Assembly: GCA_008638015.1 (NCBI GenBank)
Contig: VTPD01000004.1
Location: 1-59,539, forward strand
Direction: 5' to 3'
DNA length: 59,539 nt
Source: Pelagibacteraceae bacterium
GTDB taxonomy: Bacteria > Pseudomonadota > Alphaproteobacteria > Pelagibacterales > Pelagibacteraceae
The notes beneath the pieces were generated by a model. The model was not told the DNA's origin. It saw nothing but the letters and a program-made list of their open reading frames with translations, and did not search any database. Positions 38,796-48,486 of the stretch are shown here, in pieces. A program made the position numbers and the translations under genes. Position 1 is the stretch's first letter. Every line of letters begins with the position of its first letter.

Positions 38796-41064
38796 GACTT
38801 CTAAAAATATCAATAAATCTTTGGATAAATCTAGGTGTTAAAGTTCTAATCGGATTTACAGTAGTTTTTAATGAATCTGGCTGACCTTTAATTTTAAAAC
38901 TTGCTCCAAAAATTCCATCGCCCTTTTTGCCAGTTAAAACTTTTCCAACTAACGGAATTTGCCTAATAATATTGTTTAGCATGTATGCGGGCACTAAATT
39001 TCCACTTAAACTTACAAAGCCATCAGGATTTATGACACCTTCCAAAGTATAACCAAGCGAATCTCCAGTGCCGTACGCTTCTTTAATTTCCAATTGTTTA
39101 TTAATAACTTCAAACTCGAGGTAAGATTTATCAAAAAAAACACCCTTACCTTCGAGAGTATCAATAATTCCAGTGAAAGATGTCAAGGATAGTAAATTTG
39201 CTAATATTGGCATTTTTTTTACATAATATTTAGATAAAGTTATCTTTGAATAAGATTTATCGTCATTAAATTTTTCACTTACAAAATTTAATTTCCCATT
39301 CGAAAAATCTTTAGCAAAATTTAAACCAATTAAAAAAGGCTTAGATTTGTCAGAAGTTAAAATTGTTTCTAAATTATTATTATTATTTTTTTTGATTTGA
39401 ACCTGAGCTGTTTCTGTGTTTGAGAATGCACCAAAGCCATTTAAATTTATTATTTTTCCTCCTTGTAACTTTGCAGACATTTTTACATCTTTTAGAAAGT
39501 CATCAGCAATAATAACTTGCTTAAAATTCACATTAAATTCAGAATTAAAATTTTTAGAATAAAGTGATCTTTTCGTATCTCTAGAAGTTAAAGATTTAAT
39601 ATAGTTTGTTAAGTTAATTTTTTCTCCACTAATTAAAAACTGTTTTTTTTGTTTGGTGATTGAAAAATTGTTATCCTTAGTATTTATTTTTAGTATTCTT
39701 AAATCATTAACATAAAAATCTTTATTTAAATTTAGATCATCAAAATAAATTGAATCTTGATTGGCAGAATAATTAAAGTCAGTTATTAAATAAAAGTTTG
39801 TTTCTGGTGTAATTTTAAATTTTAACTGAGAAGCAATTTCTTTATTTTTTTTATAATTGATCGTATCAATTTTAAATTCCGCTTGATCTAAATTTAAATT
39901 TACATCAATTAATAAATTTTTATTTTTTATAAAATTAACTTTTAAACCAACCAGTCCTGAAATAAATTTATTTTGAATTATATTATTCAAAACCTTTGTA
40001 TCTACTTTTCCTTGAATATTGCTCTCAAATTTATCTGAGTCTAAATTTTGATTAAAACCAAAGCTAAAAATGTTTTTTTCAAATAATACAGAACCATCAA
40101 TTGTAATTTTTTTATCTATCAAAGCAGCTTTGACAGCTAAATCTGATAGTTTAAAAATATGATTTTTTTTTGAATCTTTATTTAAAATTGTATATTCGGC
40201 GCTACCATTTAGTAATTTAATCTGACTATTGCTGTTGTAGTTTTTTAAAGAAAAATCTTTATTTAAAGCTCCATCTATAAGTATGTCTGCTTCTATTCTT
40301 CCGTTTAAATTATCCAGTCCTTTTGGCAGTTGAATTTTATAAATATTATTTTTTTCATTTAGTTTTAGAATATTATTAATTTGACCATCTACTAAAATTC
40401 TTGTTTTAAAAATTTTTGTTAGCGAATCTTTGATATCTATTTCAAAAATACTATCCTTAATCTTTAATTCGTCAAAAGTACCTTTATTGATGTTAATATC
40501 TAATTTAGATTTTTTAAAATTAAAATTTGCATTGATTGAACTGAATAAGGGTAATTTATTATTAATTTCAAATCCTAAATTTTTTATCAAACCTACGGCA
40601 GAAATATCATCAAAGTTATCTAAGTTTATGGAAAAAATTCCCTCTACTTCACCTGATTTAACTTTTTTCAAATAATCTAATAAATTATCTATCTTAAATG
40701 TTTCTATGATTGGTAAAAAATCATTTATTTGTGTTCGATTTAAATCTAAATATACTTTTTTTAACTTATTTTCTTTTTGAATAATTGATAACAAGCTTGT
40801 CGTAACCTCGATTTTTTTAATATTAATTATTTTTTTATTATAAGATAAATTAGGATTATTAATTTTTAGTTTAATATCTAAATTTTTTAATTCTAGTGAT
40901 GCAGTGATTGTATCGAATTGTAGTTTAGAAAGTGGGAACTTTTCACTAATTTTTTTTTGAATTGTTGAATTAAAATAAGAAGTGCTTATTCCATTTATTA
41001 ATACAAGAAATAATAAAAAAAATATTACAAAAATAACTGAAAAAAATTTAATAAATGTATTCAT
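38788..41064 (-). CDS. AsmA/YhdP-like envelope protein
   Basis: This 758 aa protein has one N-terminal transmembrane helix (about residues 4-26) followed by a long beta-rich, lysine/asparagine-rich region. The C-terminal segment with GFGAFSNTETAQVQI, LEGKGVFFDKSYLEF and SLSGNLVPAYMLNNIIRQIP resembles the AsmA-like C-terminal domain of the YhdP/DUF3971 group. Related proteins are thought to bridge inner and outer membranes and move lipids. The neighbourhood anmK-tyrS-AsmA-like is common in alphaproteobacteria. The assignment to a particular subfamily is uncertain. Confidence 0.75.
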   Translation of the reverse strand: MNTFIKFFSVIFVIFFLLFLVLINGISTSYFNSTIQKKISEKFPLSKLQFDTITASLELKNLDIKLKINNPNLSYNKKIINIKKIEVTTSLLSIIQKENKLKKVYLDLNRTQINDFLPIIETFKIDNLLDYLKKVKSGEVEGIFSINLDNFDDISAVGLIKNLGFEINNKLPLFSSINANFNFKKSKLDININKGTFDELKIKDSIFEIDIKDSLTKIFKTRILVDGQINNILKLNEKNNIYKIQLPKGLDNLNGRIEADILIDGALNKDFSLKNYNSNSQIKLLNGSAEYTILNKDSKKNHIFKLSDLAVKAALIDKKITIDGSVLFEKNIFSFGFNQNLDSDKFESNIQGKVDTKVLNNIIQNKFISGLVGLKVNFIKNKNLLIDVNLNLDQAEFKIDTINYKKNKEIASQLKFKITPETNFYLITDFNYSANQDSIYFDDLNLNKDFYVNDLRILKINTKDNNFSITKQKKQFLISGEKINLTNYIKSLTSRDTKRSLYSKNFNSEFNVNFKQVIIADDFLKDVKMSAKLQGGKIINLNGFGAFSNTETAQVQIKKNNNNNLETILTSDKSKPFLIGLNFAKDFSNGKLNFVSEKFNDDKSYSKITLSKYYVKKMPILANLLSLTSFTGIIDTLEGKGVFFDKSYLEFEVINKQLEIKEAYGTGDSLGYTLEGVINPDGFVSLSGNLVPAYMLNNIIRQIPLVGKVLTGKKGDGIFGASFKIKGQPDSLKTTVNPIRTLTPRFIQRFIDIFRSPN

Positions 41065-41065
41065 T

Positions 41066-42158
41066 TTATTTTAATTTATATAACGCACTTTCCAAGAATG
41101 AGTCTATGTCACCATCAAGTATTTTTTCTGGATCGGATCTTTCATATCCAGTTCTATTATCTTTTACCAATTGATATGGCTGAAGTACATATGATCTTAT
41201 TTGATGACCCCATCCAATATCAGTTTTATTTGACTCTATAGTTTTATTCTCTTCTTCTTTTTTTTTAATTTCTAATTCGTGCAATCTAGCTTTTAGCATA
41301 TTCATAGCTGTTTCTTTGTTTTTATGTTGAGATCTTTCATTTTGACATTGAACCACTATATTGGATGGTATGTGGGTTATTCTAACTGCGCTATCCGTCG
41401 TATTAACATGCTGCCCACCAGCTCCACTAGACCTATAAGTATCAATCCTTAAATCTTTATCATTAATTTCTATATCAATATTTTCATCAACGACTGGGTA
41501 GACCCAAACACTGGAAAAACTTGTATGTCTTCTTTTGTTTGAGTCAAATGGAGAAATACGAACTAGTCTATGTACACCAGACTCGTATTTCAAAAATCCA
41601 TAACAATATTTTCCATTTATTCTTATGGTTGAAGATTTAAAACCAGCCTCCTCGCCCTTTGTTTCGCTTATAAGTGAATAATTATAAGATTTTTTTTCTG
41701 CCCATCTAATATACATTCTTCTTAACATTTCTGCCCAATCCTGACTTTCTGTTCCACCGGCGCCAGCATGTATTTCTAAATAAACATCACGCTCATCATT
41801 TTTTCCAGACAAGAAACAAAATAACTCTATTTGTTTTATTTTTTTTTCTAATGAAACTAAGTTACTTTCAATTTCAGAAATAAACTTACTATCAGAATCT
41901 TTCTCTGAAAGAGTGATTAGTTCTTTTATATCTTGCAGTTCGGTATTGTATGATTTTGTGTCTTCTATTATTTTTTCTAGAAAATTTTTTTCCTTAAGAA
42001 TGATTTGAGCATTTTTATTATCATTCCAAAATTCGGGTAAGTTTATTTTTTTTTCAAGTTCTTGTAATTTTTCCTTTGACTGAATCTTGTCAAAGATAAC
42101 TCCATATATTAGAAATTGATTTTTCTAAATTTTCTATAATTTTTTTTTGTTCAAACAT
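41066..42158 (-). CDS. prfB: peptide chain release factor 2, with programmed +1 frameshift
   Basis: RF2 releases peptides at UGA and UAA. The first frame starts at the ATG 42156-42158 and reads 22 codons (MFEQKKIIENLEKS to SYL) up to an in-frame TGA at 42090-42092. The site is CTTTGAC, the classic RF2 recoding site. Skipping one base continues with DKIQSKEKLQELEKK and LPEFWND, and then the body of RF2, for a total of about 363 aa. The SGAGGQHVN catalytic loop and the IRSYVLQPYQLVKD segment are present. The gene abuts the PBP1A stop with no gap. The 248-codon frame ending at 41066 is only the C-terminal part. Confidence 0.97.
42089..42095 (-). other. RF2 programmed +1 frameshift site (CTTTGAC)
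   Basis: On the minus strand the sequence GGAGTTATCTTTGACAAG contains the CUU-UGA-C slip site, with a GGAG Shine-Dalgarno-like stretch four bases upstream of CUU. In E. coli the same arrangement lets ribosomes shift +1 when RF2 is scarce, which gives autoregulation. Both the slip site and the internal Shine-Dalgarno-like element are retained here. Confidence 0.95.
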
Positions 42159-44522
42159 TTAATATATAGTAGAGATTTTAATATTATTATTATAAATATA
42201 TTTATTAGGTATATAATCATATTTAAAACTTTCTAAAACATTATTATTTTTTTTATCCAAATTTAACGATCCTGTATTTATATCAGCATAAAAAAAATTG
42301 ATAGTTTCTGGTATTTTAAAAAAAGAGGCATTATATTTATCTGGTAAATTTTCAACTATATCTTGAAATATGGGTAAAGCAGCCCTGGCTCCTGTTTCGT
42401 ATTTACCTAAAGTTTGTGGCTCATCAAATCCAACATATACACCTATTGCTAATTTAGGATTAAATCCAACAAACCAGGCGTCGAAATTATTATTTGTTGT
42501 TCCGGTTTTGCCTGCAAGACGAATATTTAAATTTTTTAATTTTTTTCCAGTACCTCTTTCAACAACTCCCTCTAAAATTGACGAAATTTGAAAAGCAGTT
42601 TCTTCAGAAATTATTTTTTTATTTTTACTATCAATTTTTGGTAACTGAATAGTTTCACTTGAGATTTTATTACAATCTGTACAATCATATGATTTTTTTT
42701 TATAAATAGTTTTTCCATCTTGATTTTGTATAAAATCAATCATTGTCGGATCGACTATAAATCCACCATTTGGAAATATCGAATAAGCTGCTGTTAATTT
42801 TAATAAGGTAGTTTCATCTGACCCTAGTGAAAATGATAGAATATTTGATGGTTTTTTATAAATATTTAAATTTTCAGAAAAATCTAAAATTTTCTTATTC
42901 CCTATTAATTGTGCAAGACGAACTGTCATTAAATTTCGAGATTGCTCTACTCCATTACGCAAGGTATTTAATCCATAAAATTTATTTCCGTAATTGTTTG
43001 GCTTCCACTTTGTCTCTTCCCCTCGATTTTTGCTAACAAATGGAGCGTCTAGTAAAATTGTAGTTGGTTTAAATTTATTTTCTAATGCCAGGGCATATAC
43101 AAATGGTTTAAACGCCGATCCAGGCTGTCTATTAGCCTGATTAGTTCTATTAAATTTACTTAAATCAAAACTATATCCTCCAACATTACTATAAATATTT
43201 CCATTCCAAGGGTTTAAAACTATAACGGATCCATTAACTTTTGGTATTTGTTTTAATTCCCAGGATTTTGATGAATCGTTATAATTAACATAGATAATAT
43301 CGTTTTTTTTAAGAACTAAATTTACATCATCTATCTTAGGACCAAGCGAGTCCGCTGAAATATAAGACCTTGCCCAAGCTATATTCTTAAGAAAAATTTT
43401 TCCAACAACATCGCTTTGCGTTGTGATTGATGCATAATTTTTATCAACCTCATTTACGATTGCTAAATCCCAGTTATTAAAATTGTCTAATTGTATTTTT
43501 TCTAAATATTTTTTCCAATTATTTTTGTTTTCAATATTTATTAATGGACCCCTCCAGCCATGCCTTCTATCGTATTGCTCCAACCCTTTTCTTAATGCGT
43601 CAGAGGCTATTTTTTGCAATTGTTCATCGAGGGAAGTTTTAACATATAGCCCATTTTTGTATAAAACATCATTTCCATAAAGAGAAAATAATTTTCTTCT
43701 AACCTCTTCTGTATAAAAAGAGTTTTCTTTTTTTAAATTAATTAATTTTTTTTTTAAAACTATTTTTCTATTTACTTCAAAACTATATATATCTTTATCT
43801 ATAAAATTATTTTCTAACATTCGTTCCAAAACCCAATTTTTTCTTTTTAAAGTTGAGGAAAAGTTTCGGTAGGGATTGTATGTGCTGGGAGCTTTTGGCA
43901 AAGTTGCCAATAATGCAGATTCAGCAATCGATAATTCTTGGAGAGGCTTGTCAAAATAGGTCATACTAGCAGCAGCTACACCATAAGATCTTTCTCCTAG
44001 ATATATTTCATTTAAATAAAGTTCTAAAATTCTTTTTTTTGTTAAATGTTTTTCAATTCGAAAAGCTAAAATTGCTTCTTTAATCTTTCTTGAAAATGAA
44101 ATATCAGAAGTTAATAAAAAATTTTTTGCCACTTGCTGAGTGATAGTAGACGCACCTTCGAGCCTTTGGTTTAAAATAAAATTTTTAATATTTTTAAATA
44201 CAGCTCTAGTTATGCCTTTGGCATCAATACCAGGATGAGCAAAAAAATTTTTATCTTCAGCTGACAAAAAGGCATTAATTACATTCTTGGGAATACTATC
44301 GATTGATACAAAGGTTCTATTTTCAGTAGAAAAATTAGCTATTAAATTACCACTTGCGCTATAAACCTTTGTAGATACGGGTGGCTTATAATTTTCTAAA
44401 AATCTGTAATTTGGCAGGTCTAATGCAAAAAACCATAAAATTAATAATACAGAAAAAAAGGATAAAAAACTTAGTGAAAATATAATGATTACAAAAGACT
44501 TTAGGCTTCTAAACATATTCAT
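42159..44522 (-). CDS. mrcA: class A penicillin-binding protein 1A
   Basis: This bifunctional enzyme polymerises and cross-links peptidoglycan in the periplasm. The 787 aa protein has an N-terminal membrane anchor (about residues 8-32), a GT51 glycosyltransferase domain with FLSAEDKNFFAHPGID and GASTITQQVAKN, and a transpeptidase domain with S469-x-x-K in GSAFKPF, SRN, and KTGTTNNNFDAWF. The first ATG (44520-44522) or a second two codons later could be the start. Its stop abuts the prfB start. It is divergent from the RNase E/G gene with a 153-base gap, the longest non-coding stretch in the window. Confidence 0.96.
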   Translation of the reverse strand: MNMFRSLKSFVIIIFSLSFLSFFSVLLILWFFALDLPNYRFLENYKPPVSTKVYSASGNLIANFSTENRTFVSIDSIPKNVINAFLSAEDKNFFAHPGIDAKGITRAVFKNIKNFILNQRLEGASTITQQVAKNFLLTSDISFSRKIKEAILAFRIEKHLTKKRILELYLNEIYLGERSYGVAAASMTYFDKPLQELSIAESALLATLPKAPSTYNPYRNFSSTLKRKNWVLERMLENNFIDKDIYSFEVNRKIVLKKKLINLKKENSFYTEEVRRKLFSLYGNDVLYKNGLYVKTSLDEQLQKIASDALRKGLEQYDRRHGWRGPLINIENKNNWKKYLEKIQLDNFNNWDLAIVNEVDKNYASITTQSDVVGKIFLKNIAWARSYISADSLGPKIDDVNLVLKKNDIIYVNYNDSSKSWELKQIPKVNGSVIVLNPWNGNIYSNVGGYSFDLSKFNRTNQANRQPGSAFKPFVYALALENKFKPTTILLDAPFVSKNRGEETKWKPNNYGNKFYGLNTLRNGVEQSRNLMTVRLAQLIGNKKILDFSENLNIYKKPSNILSFSLGSDETTLLKLTAAYSIFPNGGFIVDPTMIDFIQNQDGKTIYKKKSYDCTDCNKISSETIQLPKIDSKNKKIISEETAFQISSILEGVVERGTGKKLKNLNIRLAGKTGTTNNNFDAWFVGFNPKLAIGVYVGFDEPQTLGKYETGARAALPIFQDIVENLPDKYNASFFKIPETINFFYADINTGSLNLDKKNNNVLESFKYDYIPNKYIYNNNIKISTIY

Positions 44523-44675
44523 ATTTATCCATAAAAAATTGTCTTTTTTTTGATATTTTGCTCCAATTGCATTTTAACACTTTCATTAAGAATGTTATTG
44601 AAATAGTATTGTTTATTAAGCTTTAAAACTTTTTATGAAAATTACATCAAAAATAACTAACTGGATATTAAACAA

Positions 44676-46622
44676 ATGGAAAAAGAGATTCTTATTGATG
44701 CTTCTCAAGAGAAGCAAACTCGTATCGCTATCAAATCTGACAATGGTGTTGAGGCATATGAATACGAAAATGAACAAAAAAAACAACTTAAGGGCAATAT
44801 ATACTTAGGTAAAATAAGTAGAATAGAACCATCATTACAAGCTGCTTTTGTAGACTTTGGAAACGAACGTCATGGCTTCTTGGCTTTTAACGACATACAA
44901 ACTCAATATTATCAAATCCCTATTGCAGATAAAGAGTCAATTCTAAAAGAAGAAGAAGAAATAAGAAAACAACTTGTTGAAGAAACTAAAGATCTAAATG
45001 TTGATATCCAAGTTGAAAATCATGAAAACTTTGAAAATCCAAGTGATGAAGATGATGAAAAAGAAGTAGAAGCAACTAATGAAGAATTAGATTCTCATCA
45101 TGAGGAGTTGTTGAATGATGTTCAAAAAACAGAGGATGAAAATGAATATGAAACTACAGATAATAACTCTGAAAATTCTGAATATGAAAAAAAAATAAAC
45201 GATATTCGATCAAGAAGAAAATTTAAAAGATATAGAATTCAAGAAGTAATAAAACCAGGTCAGGTTATTTTGATTCAAATTGTTAAAGAAGAAAGAGGAA
45301 AAAAAGGAGCAGCGCTTACAACTTTTTTATCTTTAGCCGGAAAATATATTGTCTTGATGCCTAACACTGCTAAGGGCGGTGGGATTTCCAGAAAAATATT
45401 TAACTCTCAAGATAGAAAACATGTGCGTGGGATAATTAATGAACTTAATATTCCTGATACTATGGGATTAATAGTAAGAACCGCAGGTGCAAAAAAAACT
45501 CAAAATGAAATTAAAAACGACTTAGATGTATTAATTCAAATTTGGGAGGAGATTAAACAAAAAACACTTAGTTCAAATGCTCCTAGCCTAATTCATGAAG
45601 AGGGAGATGTAATTTATCGAAGTATTAGAGATTTTTTTAGTAGCGAAGTAAAAGAAGTTATTATTGATGGCGCTGATGGTTATGAAAAAGCTAAAAAATA
45701 TGCAGAAATAATTGCTAAAGAACAAGTTAAAAAAATAAAAAAATACAAAGGAAAAGTTCCTCTATTCCATTCAAAAGGAATTGAAAAATATTTAAATGAA
45801 ATTTTTGAACCAAGAATAAATTTAAAATCGGGTGGATATTTAATAATTAACCCTACAGAGGCATTAGTTTCAATTGATATTAATTCTGGAAAATCTACTA
45901 AAGAAAGAAATATCGAAAAAACTGCTTTAGCAACTAATGTTGAAGCGGCCCAAGAAATAGCAAGGCAGGCAAAACTAAGAGATTTGGCAGGATTAATTGT
46001 TATCGATTTTATTGATATGGAAAACTATTCCAACAGAAGACTTGTAGAGAAAAAATTAAAAGAAGCTCTTAGACATGATAAAGCTAGAGTTCAAGTAGGT
46101 AAAATAAGTAACTTTGGATTACTTGAAATGACAAGACAAAGACTAAGAGAAAGCTCTATTCAATGGAAAACAATTTTATCCATTGATTCTTTTTCACAAA
46201 AAATATTAAAAATTATAGAAGAAAAAATATTTACTTTATCAAGAATTAAAATCGTAAAAGTAGAATTATCAAAAAAAATTATTGATTACTTAGAAACTTA
46301 TCAAAAAGAAGAAATTAATTATTTTGAAAAAAAGTATAAATTTAAAATTAAATTTGAAAAAAATGAAGATCTTTTATCTTACGAATATAAAATATCATTT
46401 AAAGATAATAAAAATAAGGAAATAGAAACAGTTAATTATATTGAGGAATTAATCATTCAAGAAAATATTTCTGTAGATTCAGGCACAGAAAATAGTTCTG
46501 AAGATAACAAGAATAAAAAGTTTTATAAAAAAAAGAAATTTTTTAAAAAAAAGTTTTTTAAAAAAAGAAGCAACTTTCATGAAAAACAAAACGAAGATAC
46601 TTCTAAAAAAGATGTTGCTTAG
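44676..46622 (+). CDS. rne: ribonuclease E/G
   Basis: This is the endoribonuclease that initiates mRNA decay and processes rRNA. The 648 aa protein begins with the RNase E/G start ([16 protein letters not shown]) and an S1 domain interrupted by a strongly acidic insertion around residues 90-170. The catalytic DNase I-like part has VSIDINSGK with D401 and VIDFIDME with D447, the two expected metal-binding aspartates, then [15 protein letters not shown]. The zinc-link CPxCxGxG that normally follows is absent, and the protein contains no cysteine at all. The tail is short and very basic, with repeated KKFF/KKKFF units, in place of a long degradosome scaffold. The stop overlaps the thiG stop region by four bases. 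Confidence 0.93.
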   Translation: MEKEILIDASQEKQTRIAIKSDNGVEAYEYENEQKKQLKGNIYLGKISRIEPSLQAAFVDFGNERHGFLAFNDIQTQYYQIPIADKESILKEEEEIRKQLVEETKDLNVDIQVENHENFENPSDEDDEKEVEATNEELDSHHEELLNDVQKTEDENEYETTDNNSENSEYEKKINDIRSRRKFKRYRIQEVIKPGQVILIQIVKEERGKKGAALTTFLSLAGKYIVLMPNTAKGGGISRKIFNSQDRKHVRGIINELNIPDTMGLIVRTAGAKKTQNEIKNDLDVLIQIWEEIKQKTLSSNAPSLIHEEGDVIYRSIRDFFSSEVKEVIIDGADGYEKAKKYAEIIAKEQVKKIKKYKGKVPLFHSKGIEKYLNEIFEPRINLKSGGYLIINPTEALVSIDINSGKSTKERNIEKTALATNVEAAQEIARQAKLRDLAGLIVIDFIDMENYSNRRLVEKKLKEALRHDKARVQVGKISNFGLLEMTRQRLRESSIQWKTILSIDSFSQKILKIIEEKIFTLSRIKIVKVELSKKIIDYLETYQKEEINYFEKKYKFKIKFEKNEDLLSYEYKISFKDNKNKEIETVNYIEELIIQENISVDSGTENSSEDNKNKKFYKKKKFFKKKFFKKRSNFHEKQNEDTSKKDVA

Positions 46623-47392
46623 TTATTAATTTTTCCCTCTACTGGCGATGATGGATTCGCTAATATTTTTTTTTCCATTCTTCCAGATAGGAATGATTGC
46701 CTACCAGCAATAACTGCATTTTTCATGGCCTTTGCCATAAGAATTGGGTTATTTGCTTTTGCAATAGCAGAATTAACTAATACACCATCACATCCTAATT
46801 CCATTGCAATAACAGCATCTGAAGCAGTGCCGATGCCTGCATCTACAATGACGGGAATTTTCGATTGTTGTTTAATAATTTGTATATTTATTTTATTTGG
46901 TATTCCTTGGCCCGATCCAATTAAAGAACCTAGAGGCATAATTGCTACTACGCCAATTTTTTCTAATTCTTTACATGCTATAGGATCATCTGCGCAATAG
47001 ACCATCACCTCAAATCCTTCATCCACTAATACTTTTGCAGCTTTTAAAGTTTCTTGCATATTTGGATATAATGTTTGCTCATCACCTAATACCTCGAGCT
47101 TTACTAAGTTCCATCCTCCACTTGCTTTTGCTAAACGTAATGTTCGCAAAGCATCTTCAGCAGAATAACAACCTGCAGTGTTTGGTAAATAAGTTATTTT
47201 TTTTGGATCTATGTAATCCATCAACATTGGCTCTTTGGGATCGGTTATATTTACTCTTCTTACTGCAACAGTAACAATATCAGCTCCTGATGCGCTTACG
47301 GCATCTGAAGTTTGTTTAAGATCTTTATATTTTCCAGTTCCTACAATAAGCCTTGAATTAAATACTCTTTTTCCAATTTTAAATTCATCCAT
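46619..47392 (-). CDS. thiG: thiazole synthase ThiG
   Basis: ThiG forms the thiazole phosphate ring of thiamine from deoxyxylulose phosphate, dehydroglycine and ThiS thiocarboxylate. The 257 aa TIM-barrel protein has the catalytic lysine K98 in [17 protein letters not shown] and the phosphate-binding segments [13 protein letters not shown] and [13 protein letters not shown]. It lies three bases after thiS. No other thiamine synthesis gene is in the window. Confidence 0.96.
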   Translation of the reverse strand: MDEFKIGKRVFNSRLIVGTGKYKDLKQTSDAVSASGADIVTVAVRRVNITDPKEPMLMDYIDPKKITYLPNTAGCYSAEDALRTLRLAKASGGWNLVKLEVLGDEQTLYPNMQETLKAAKVLVDEGFEVMVYCADDPIACKELEKIGVVAIMPLGSLIGSGQGIPNKINIQIIKQQSKIPVIVDAGIGTASDAVIAMELGCDGVLVNSAIAKANNPILMAKAMKNAVIAGRQSFLSGRMEKKILANPSSPVEGKINN

Positions 47393-47395
47393 ATT

Positions 47396-47599
47396 TTAAC
47401 CACCACCTATAAAAGTAACAATTTCAACTTGATCATTATTTTTCAAAACTGTTTTCGTATAATTTTCTTTATGAAGCACTTTTCTATTTAGTTCAATTGC
47501 TACTTTACCTTTAGGAATGGATAATTCTTCAAGCAAAGAATCTATATTAACACCCTCGCTCAAACTATATGGTTTTCCATTTAATTGTATTTCAATCAT
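47396..47599 (-). CDS. thiS: sulfur carrier protein ThiS
   Basis: ThiS is the small ubiquitin-fold sulfur carrier for thiazole synthesis. The frame extends to 47644, but the ATG at 47597-47599 (MIEIQLNGKPYSL) gives 67 aa, the normal size, and is preferred. The protein ends in GGG, supplying the C-terminal Gly-Gly that is thiocarboxylated. It is divergent from aroQ with only 27 bases between start codons, so there is no space for a TPP riboswitch outside coding DNA. Confidence 0.93.
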   Translation of the reverse strand: MIEIQLNGKPYSLSEGVNIDSLLEELSIPKGKVAIELNRKVLHKENYTKTVLKNNDQVEIVTFIGGG

Positions 47600-47626
47600 T
47601 TTTAATATATTTACGATTGTATCTTT

Positions 47627-48067
47627 ATGAATATAAAAATTCAAATAATCAATGGACCTAATCTAAATCTACTTGGAAAAAGAGAGCCCGAGATTTATGG
47701 TCATGTAACAATGGAACAAATTGAAACAAAGACCAAAGAACATTCCTCAAAAAAAAATATTGATGTAGATTTTTATCAATCAAATATAGAAGGAGAAATT
47801 GTTAATAAGATACAGGATGTTAGTGAAAAAGTTAGCGGTTTAATTATTAATGCTGCAGCTTTCACACATACATCTGTTGCAATATTAGATGCGCTGAACA
47901 CTTTAACAATCCCAAAAATAGAGATCCATTTATCAAATATTTATGCAAGAGAAGAATTTAGACACAAATCTATGATTAGCAAATCTGTAAATGGAGTTAT
48001 TTGCGGATTTGGTTTAAATAGTTATATATTAGCAGTAGATGCAATTGAAAATATTTTAAAAAAATGA
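47627..48067 (+). CDS. aroQ: type II 3-dehydroquinate dehydratase
   Basis: AroQ catalyses the third step of the shikimate pathway. The 146 aa protein has INGPNLNLLGKREPEIYG, with the catalytic tyrosine Y24, the NAAAFTHTSVAI segment with H81, and EIHLSNIYAREEFRHKS with H101. It overlaps accB by four bases, the usual aroQ-accB-accC order in alphaproteobacteria. Confidence 0.97.
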   Translation: MNIKIQIINGPNLNLLGKREPEIYGHVTMEQIETKTKEHSSKKNIDVDFYQSNIEGEIVNKIQDVSEKVSGLIINAAAFTHTSVAILDALNTLTIPKIEIHLSNIYAREEFRHKSMISKSVNGVICGFGLNSYILAVDAIENILKK

Positions 48068-48483
48068 AGATAGACAAAGATTTAATTAAACAACTTTCTG
48101 AATCTCTAAATGAATTTCATTTGACAGAATTAGAATACTCAGACGGAAAAACAACTATAAAAGTAGGAAAAGGATCCAAAGCTATAACAACAACATCACC
48201 CACAACCGAATCCTCAGTAAAAACACAAGCTCAAAAAGAAGATACTTCTTCAAACATTGTTCGTAGTCCGATGGTTGGTACAGCTTATCTTTCTCCAGAA
48301 CCTGGTGCAAAACCATTTGTGTCGGTTGGAAATAAAGTAAAAAAAGGAGATACGATTTTGATTATTGAAGCCATGAAAACAATGAATCACATTCAATCTA
48401 CTGTTGATGGAGAAGTAATAGAAATTTTAATCAATGATGGTGAAGCTGTAGAATTTGAGCAAGCTCTAGCTAAAATAAAATAA
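48064..48483 (+). CDS. accB: biotin carboxyl carrier protein of acetyl-CoA carboxylase
   Basis: AccB carries biotin in acetyl-CoA carboxylase. The 139 aa protein has an N-terminal helix region, a flexible Thr/Ser-rich linker near 40-62, and a C-terminal biotinyl domain beginning at RSPMVGTAYLSPEPG. The biotinylated lysine is K105 in EAMKTMN. The target is presumably modified by BirA at 9867-10391. It is followed by accC after three bases. Confidence 0.96.
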   Translation: MKIDKDLIKQLSESLNEFHLTELEYSDGKTTIKVGKGSKAITTTSPTTESSVKTQAQKEDTSSNIVRSPMVGTAYLSPEPGAKPFVSVGNKVKKGDTILIIEAMKTMNHIQSTVDGEVIEILINDGEAVEFEQALAKIK

Positions 48484-48486
48484 ATA

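Noticed and set aside
41066-41812. A 248-residue open frame that looks like a truncated RF2.
   Set aside because: It is the downstream part of prfB; the upstream frame with CTTTGAC joins to it in the +1 frame, so the gene is intact.
44635-44810. A short ATG-initiated frame just upstream of and overlapping the rne start, which could be a leader peptide.
   Set aside because: It runs out of frame through the rne coding region with no family resemblance or clear ribosome-binding site.
48370-48384. EAMKTMN instead of EAMKMMN around the AccB biotin lysine.
   Set aside because: The residue after the lysine varies in alphaproteobacterial AccB; the lysine and preceding methionine are kept.
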